DNA of 64,000 nt, taken from Cardinalis cardinalis (lineage: Eukaryota; Chordata; Aves; Passeriformes; Cardinalidae). The notes under the pieces were generated by a model that was given only the letters and a program-made list of their open reading frames with translations, ran no database searches and had not been told where the DNA came from. The translations under genes were made by a program, and so were the position numbers. The stretch covers positions 2,548,857-2,612,856 of the forward strand of contig JACDOX010000085.1 of assembly GCA_014549065.1 (NCBI GenBank). The letters are read 5' to 3'. This document shows, piece after piece, positions 61,199-64,000 of the stretch; the first letter of the stretch is position 1; each line of letters starts with the position of its first letter.

Positions 61199-61396
61199 TG
61201 TGGACCAGGGCATAGGAAGCAGGATACTCCTCTCCATCTCCAGTGACTGCAGGCCGGCTGCTGCCCTCTGCTGACACCTTCTCAGGCACCAGTAAATCGC
61301 TGTTTGGATCCACAGCAGGNAGCCAGCTTGAACATCCTTCATCCTCTTCTTTAGCCACGGCATAAGGAGCAGGGGCACCCCAAAATACTGATCTGA
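61199..61396 (-). CDS. Candidate exon with unresolved frame
   Basis: A strong acceptor (CCCATTCTCACCTTGCAG) starts an open segment with possible donors CCACA|GTGAGA at its end or GAGAAG|GTGTCA internally. The frame that looks most protein-like reads APAPYAVAKEEDEGCSSW, then PAVDPNSDLLVPEKVSAEG and EEYPASYALVHSE. It would run to a TGA at 61176-61178 if not spliced. A second frame (SDQYFGVPLLLMPWLKKRM) is also open and would join directly to both the 62271-62304 and 60763-60869 segments by phase. The two cannot both be right. One N lies inside the exon. Confidence 0.32.
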
Positions 61397-62015
61397 CTGC
61401 AAGGTGAGAATGGGCTGTACCTCACAGGGGCATCACCAACCCTCCCCCAGCTGTATCCAATTTNCTCATTTTCACACCCAAATTCAGTTCTGACCCCATT
61501 GTGCCCCTGGGGCTGGACTGTGATGCTGACACGGGAAGGGGCTGCAGGCAGGGCAGCTCCAGCACGGGCTCAGGGTGAGCTCTGGGCTGCTCCAGGCATG
61601 GAGAGAGGGCTCAGGATGGGTGTGCAGGGCACAGAGGTGACACCATCACCTTCAGTGCTAGACCACAGGGGGACCCAGGACAGCCCCAGGGCAAAGCTGG
61701 TAACTCAGGGAATTCCTCAGGGGACACAGACCCTGCCCTGTCAGCTGCTCTGTCCCTCAGCTCCTCCATCACTGATGTTCCCTCTGGCCACAGGTACCAA
61801 ACCTCTTCTCTGAACTCTCACCTGCCCCTGATCACCTGTTGTAATCCACACTGCACCTTCAGCTTTTGCCATTTCCCCTCCCACCTCTAGCAATCCTTCT
61901 CTTACCCAAAATGCTTTTACCTACAGACTGCTTGCCCAAGGCATATAAATGCCCTCAGCCCACTAAATATCACTGAGGTTTAAAAAATTACACCACTTTC
62001 AGTTTTTAAACATAC

Positions 62016-62092
62016 CTGGGAGTAAGAATTCTTGCAAACCCATTTAAAGGTGTCATGTTGTCATGATGTCTCCTGTCAGNTCCCAAGGCCAC
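62016..62092 (-). CDS. Candidate exon, acceptor uncertain
   Basis: An excellent donor (CTCCCAG|GTATGT) ends an open frame reading VALG, one residue hidden by an N, then DRRHHDNMTPLNGFARILTP. The start is unclear: GGAAG|GTGGCC at 62092 keeps phase zero with the upstream exon but has a poor pyrimidine tract, while CTGACAG|GAGAC at 62072 would need a different phase. The peptide looks protein-like but belongs to no family I recognise. Confidence 0.25.
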
Positions 62093-62270
62093 CTTCCAGA
62101 GTTCACGGCTCTCAGCCAGCTCTCAGCTTCCTTTTCTCCATGTCATTCTTGTTATATCACAACTCTAATTTCCATTTAATAAGTCTATAAAATCACTGGG
62201 CTGGCTGGTGGAATAAATTTACAGTTCATTCCCAACTGATCTGCCAACTGAGAACATCAGAAATTGTTAC

Positions 62271-62304
62271 CTCAGGAGTCTCTTTGGGAGTAAAGGACAC
62301 ACAG
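62271..62304 (-). CDS. Candidate short exon, minus-strand gene
   Basis: 34 bases with acceptor GTTTTCCTGACCTAGCTTAG and donor CCTGAG|GTAACA; a branch-point-like CTGAC precedes the acceptor. Completing a codon begun by AG it reads S-CVSFTPKETPE and ends on a codon boundary. It fits the phase left by the exon upstream. Short exons like this are easy to find by chance, so the phase match is the main support. Confidence 0.33.
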
Positions 62305-62902
62305 CTAAGCTAGGTCAGGAAAACAGCCATGTATGTCCTGTGTAAAACTGATTTAAAACAAATGTCGAACTAGCAGGAAACCTGCCATAGTTAATTCATC
62401 TAAAGGAAGCTTTGAAACTNTCATTGGCCTTCTTCCACCAGGTATGAGAAACATGTTCTATTCTAGACTTGAGAAAAATCAAGATTTTATAAAAAAGAAT
62501 AGTGAAGTCTTGATACAATCTTCAGGGTTACTCTGAGCAAGAAGTACAAAATCTCAGCTGTCAGTGCCTGGTACTACAGAATGAAACCCATTAAGGGTAG
62601 GAAAAACCCCACCTGTCACTAAATAGCTCAATTTGACAACAAAATGAGGGCTGAAACACTCTTGACTTTGTAACTACTCTAACCCAGTGTACAGACCTGC
62701 AGCTAAGCAGATTTGTTTCCAGCCAAACTGAGAACCAGTAATGCCACTTGAATGTTTTGATGCTGTCTCCAACCCATCAGAGCTGTGACCCAGCAGCTAA
62801 ACCAGCTTTATCCTGTGCCCCTGCTCCTGTCAGCCAGGCTCAGGTCACGGTGCTGCTGCCACCACATCCCCTGTGAGCCCTCAGAGCTCTGCTGGCCCTC
62901 AC

Positions 62903-62944
62903 CTTCCTCGGGAAGCACCAACCACATCAGTGACACGGCAGTGT
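62903..62944 (-). CDS. Candidate optional exon, minus-strand gene
   Basis: 42 bases (a multiple of three) between GTCTTTGCTCTGGGCAG and CGAGGAAG|GTGAGG. It reads R-HCRVTDVVGASRG and leaves AG, so including or skipping it does not change the downstream frame. An alternative acceptor 20 bases upstream would break the phase. It could be a cassette exon or a cryptic pair of sites. Confidence 0.25.
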
Positions 62945-63178
62945 CTGCCCAGAGCAAAGACCTTCTGCTTAACAGTATCACCTCCTCCTTTCCTCCATAA
63001 AGAGTAACAGACTGAACCAAGAGAGGTTACAGAGTTATTGAGCTCAGACCCAGCGCCTGAAGAGCCCCTTCCANGGCAAGGTTTGTGATGAAGTATCACC
63101 TTCAAGGCAGGACACTTCCAGCCCAAGCAACTGTACACGATGGGGATGTATNACCAAGCAGGAAAACTTGGGCTCCAC

Positions 63179-63277
63179 CTGTTTGTATCAGAATCACAAA
63201 TTTCACCAGCTGGTTTAGAGTGTGATGAAACACTTGCTACATCTTCAAAGTTCCTTCCTGGTAGGACTGACTCCAAA
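63179..63277 (-). CDS. Candidate exon, minus-strand gene
   Basis: 99 bases (a multiple of three) between acceptor CCCTGCCTTGTTCATTTAG and donor AACAG|GTGGAG. Finishing a codon begun by TG it reads C-LESVLPGRNFEDVASVSSH, then SKPAGEICDSDTN, and leaves AG. The sequence is Ser and Asp/Glu rich, as in a disordered region with phosphorylation potential; that is inference. Its phase matches both neighbours. This is one of the better-looking segments of the set. Confidence 0.42.
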
Positions 63278-63355
63278 CTAAATGAACAAGGCAGGGCAGT
63301 TCCAGCTGCTGTTGAAGGACAATGCCATCAGCCCAGCTTGTTGCCCATCCTCTAC

Positions 63356-63430
63356 CAAGCTGTACTGCTCCATGTGCTGCCTTGGAACACATCTGATTTC
63401 TCTGCATCAAGGAAAGGTGNTGTCATGTAC
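63356..63430 (-). CDS. Candidate exon, minus-strand gene
   Basis: 75 bases with acceptor GAGTTGGTGTTTTCTTCAG and donor AGCTTG|GTAGAG. Only one of three frames is open: YMT, one residue hidden by an N, then PFLDAEKSDVFQGSTWSSTA. It needs two bases from the upstream exon and leaves TG, matching both sides. The introns on either side would be 78 and 211 bases; 78 is near the lower limit for vertebrates. Confidence 0.42.
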
Positions 63431-63641
63431 CTGAAGAAAACACCAACTCATTCAATACTAAATATTCCCTACCTGTAGGTTCAGACCACCTTATTTCCTC
63501 ACTCTGAACATGTAAAGAAATCCCAAACAGTTGTTTCTTTGTGCCAACACACAAAGCAGCTGCACAGCAACTACTCTACCCATAATTCTGGNGTTTCAAA
63601 ACACTTTCCAAGGAAAAATTTGAAGGAAAAGAATTATTCAC

Positions 63642-63693
63642 CTCCCAACCTCAGTTACTNCTTTCACTGTATGATGTGGAGCAAGTTTGTGAT
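63642..63693 (-). CDS. Candidate exon, minus-strand gene
   Basis: 52 bases with acceptor AAGTTTTGATTTCAG and donor GGGAG|GTGAAT. Completing a codon begun by G it reads D-HKLAPHHTVK, one uncertain residue, VTEVG, and leaves AG for the next exon. The phase is consistent with both neighbours. The intron upstream would be 79 bases. Confidence 0.4.
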
Positions 63694-63772
63694 CTGAAAT
63701 CAAAACTTCAACCATTTTAATTATTCCAGAATCCCACATCCCACAACTTCTTAAACCATAAACAGGAAATAC

Positions 63773-63836
63773 CTTCTGGCAAGGCATCTTCTATTACTGA
63801 GGCAAAAGGTGAAACTCTAGAATCACACAGAGGTAA
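63773..63836 (-). CDS. Candidate exon, minus-strand gene (first in window)
   Basis: 64 bases with acceptor ACATGTCTCTGCAG and donor CCAGAAG|GTATTT. It starts on a codon boundary and reads LPLCDSRVSPFASVIEDALPE, leaving one G. No start codon is present, so earlier exons must lie beyond the right end of the window. A second acceptor-like AG lies 20 bases inside. The protein family is not recognised. Confidence 0.4.
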
Positions 63837-64000
63837 CTGCAGAGACATGTATTNAACACCTGGGAGGTGAGCCCAAGCTGGACAGCTGGGATGTGCATTA
63901 GAGCTCCCCTGCTGAGGCTCTCCTGTACAGTGACCCCAAAATGCCACTCCAGTGGTAACTTTGAGAAGTACATTATATCATTAACAGAAACAGAATTGTG

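Noticed and set aside
1..64000. Search for tRNA, rRNA, CRISPR, operons or bacterial genes
   Set aside because: No cloverleaf with conserved box sequences, no rRNA blocks, no spaced direct repeats of CRISPR type, and no compact gene arrangement were seen; the DNA is vertebrate in character.

Overview
This is vertebrate nuclear DNA, most likely from a songbird (passerine). Three things point there. A 3' end of a CR1 LINE lies at about 48.6-48.9 kb. Two solo LTRs match, from memory, an endogenous-retrovirus LTR family common in finch-like birds (47.2-47.6 kb and 57.3-57.7 kb). The rest is long, gene-poor, moderately AT-rich sequence with scattered GC-rich minisatellites. Nothing bacterial, plasmid-like or CRISPR-like is present. 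The window comes from a draft assembly: it has four scaffold gaps (650, 673, 480 and 728 N) and many isolated single N bases. No exon could be matched to a named gene.

Layout. 1-37 kb is unique-looking non-coding DNA, intergenic or intronic, with small microsatellites, purine or pyrimidine tracts, two gaps and a few isolated exon-like segments; the best is at 21.4 kb. 37.1-37.4 kb holds a plus-strand exon-like segment with a strong acceptor and 79 open codons. 37.5-58.4 kb is a cluster of tandem repeats. The unit lengths are about 89, 53, 44, 30, 45, 39, 56 and 31 bp, and two of the four assembly gaps also fall in this interval. The CR1 fragment and both LTRs lie in this half too. 58.8-63.8 kb, on the minus strand, holds the best candidate gene: a string of short exon-like segments with plausible splice sites. 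The first six join in one reading frame, and the last three (60.87 to 58.9 kb) also join in frame and end in a 112-codon terminal exon followed by an AATAAA signal. The link between the two halves, through segments at 62.0 and 61.2 kb, is not resolved.

The candidate gene runs from right to left and its 5' part would lie beyond base 64000. The predicted protein is rich in Ser, Asp, Glu and Cys, has no domain I recognise, and looks disordered. All exon calls rest on splice consensus, frame and phase read by eye. No homology or RNA evidence was available, so the confidences are modest.
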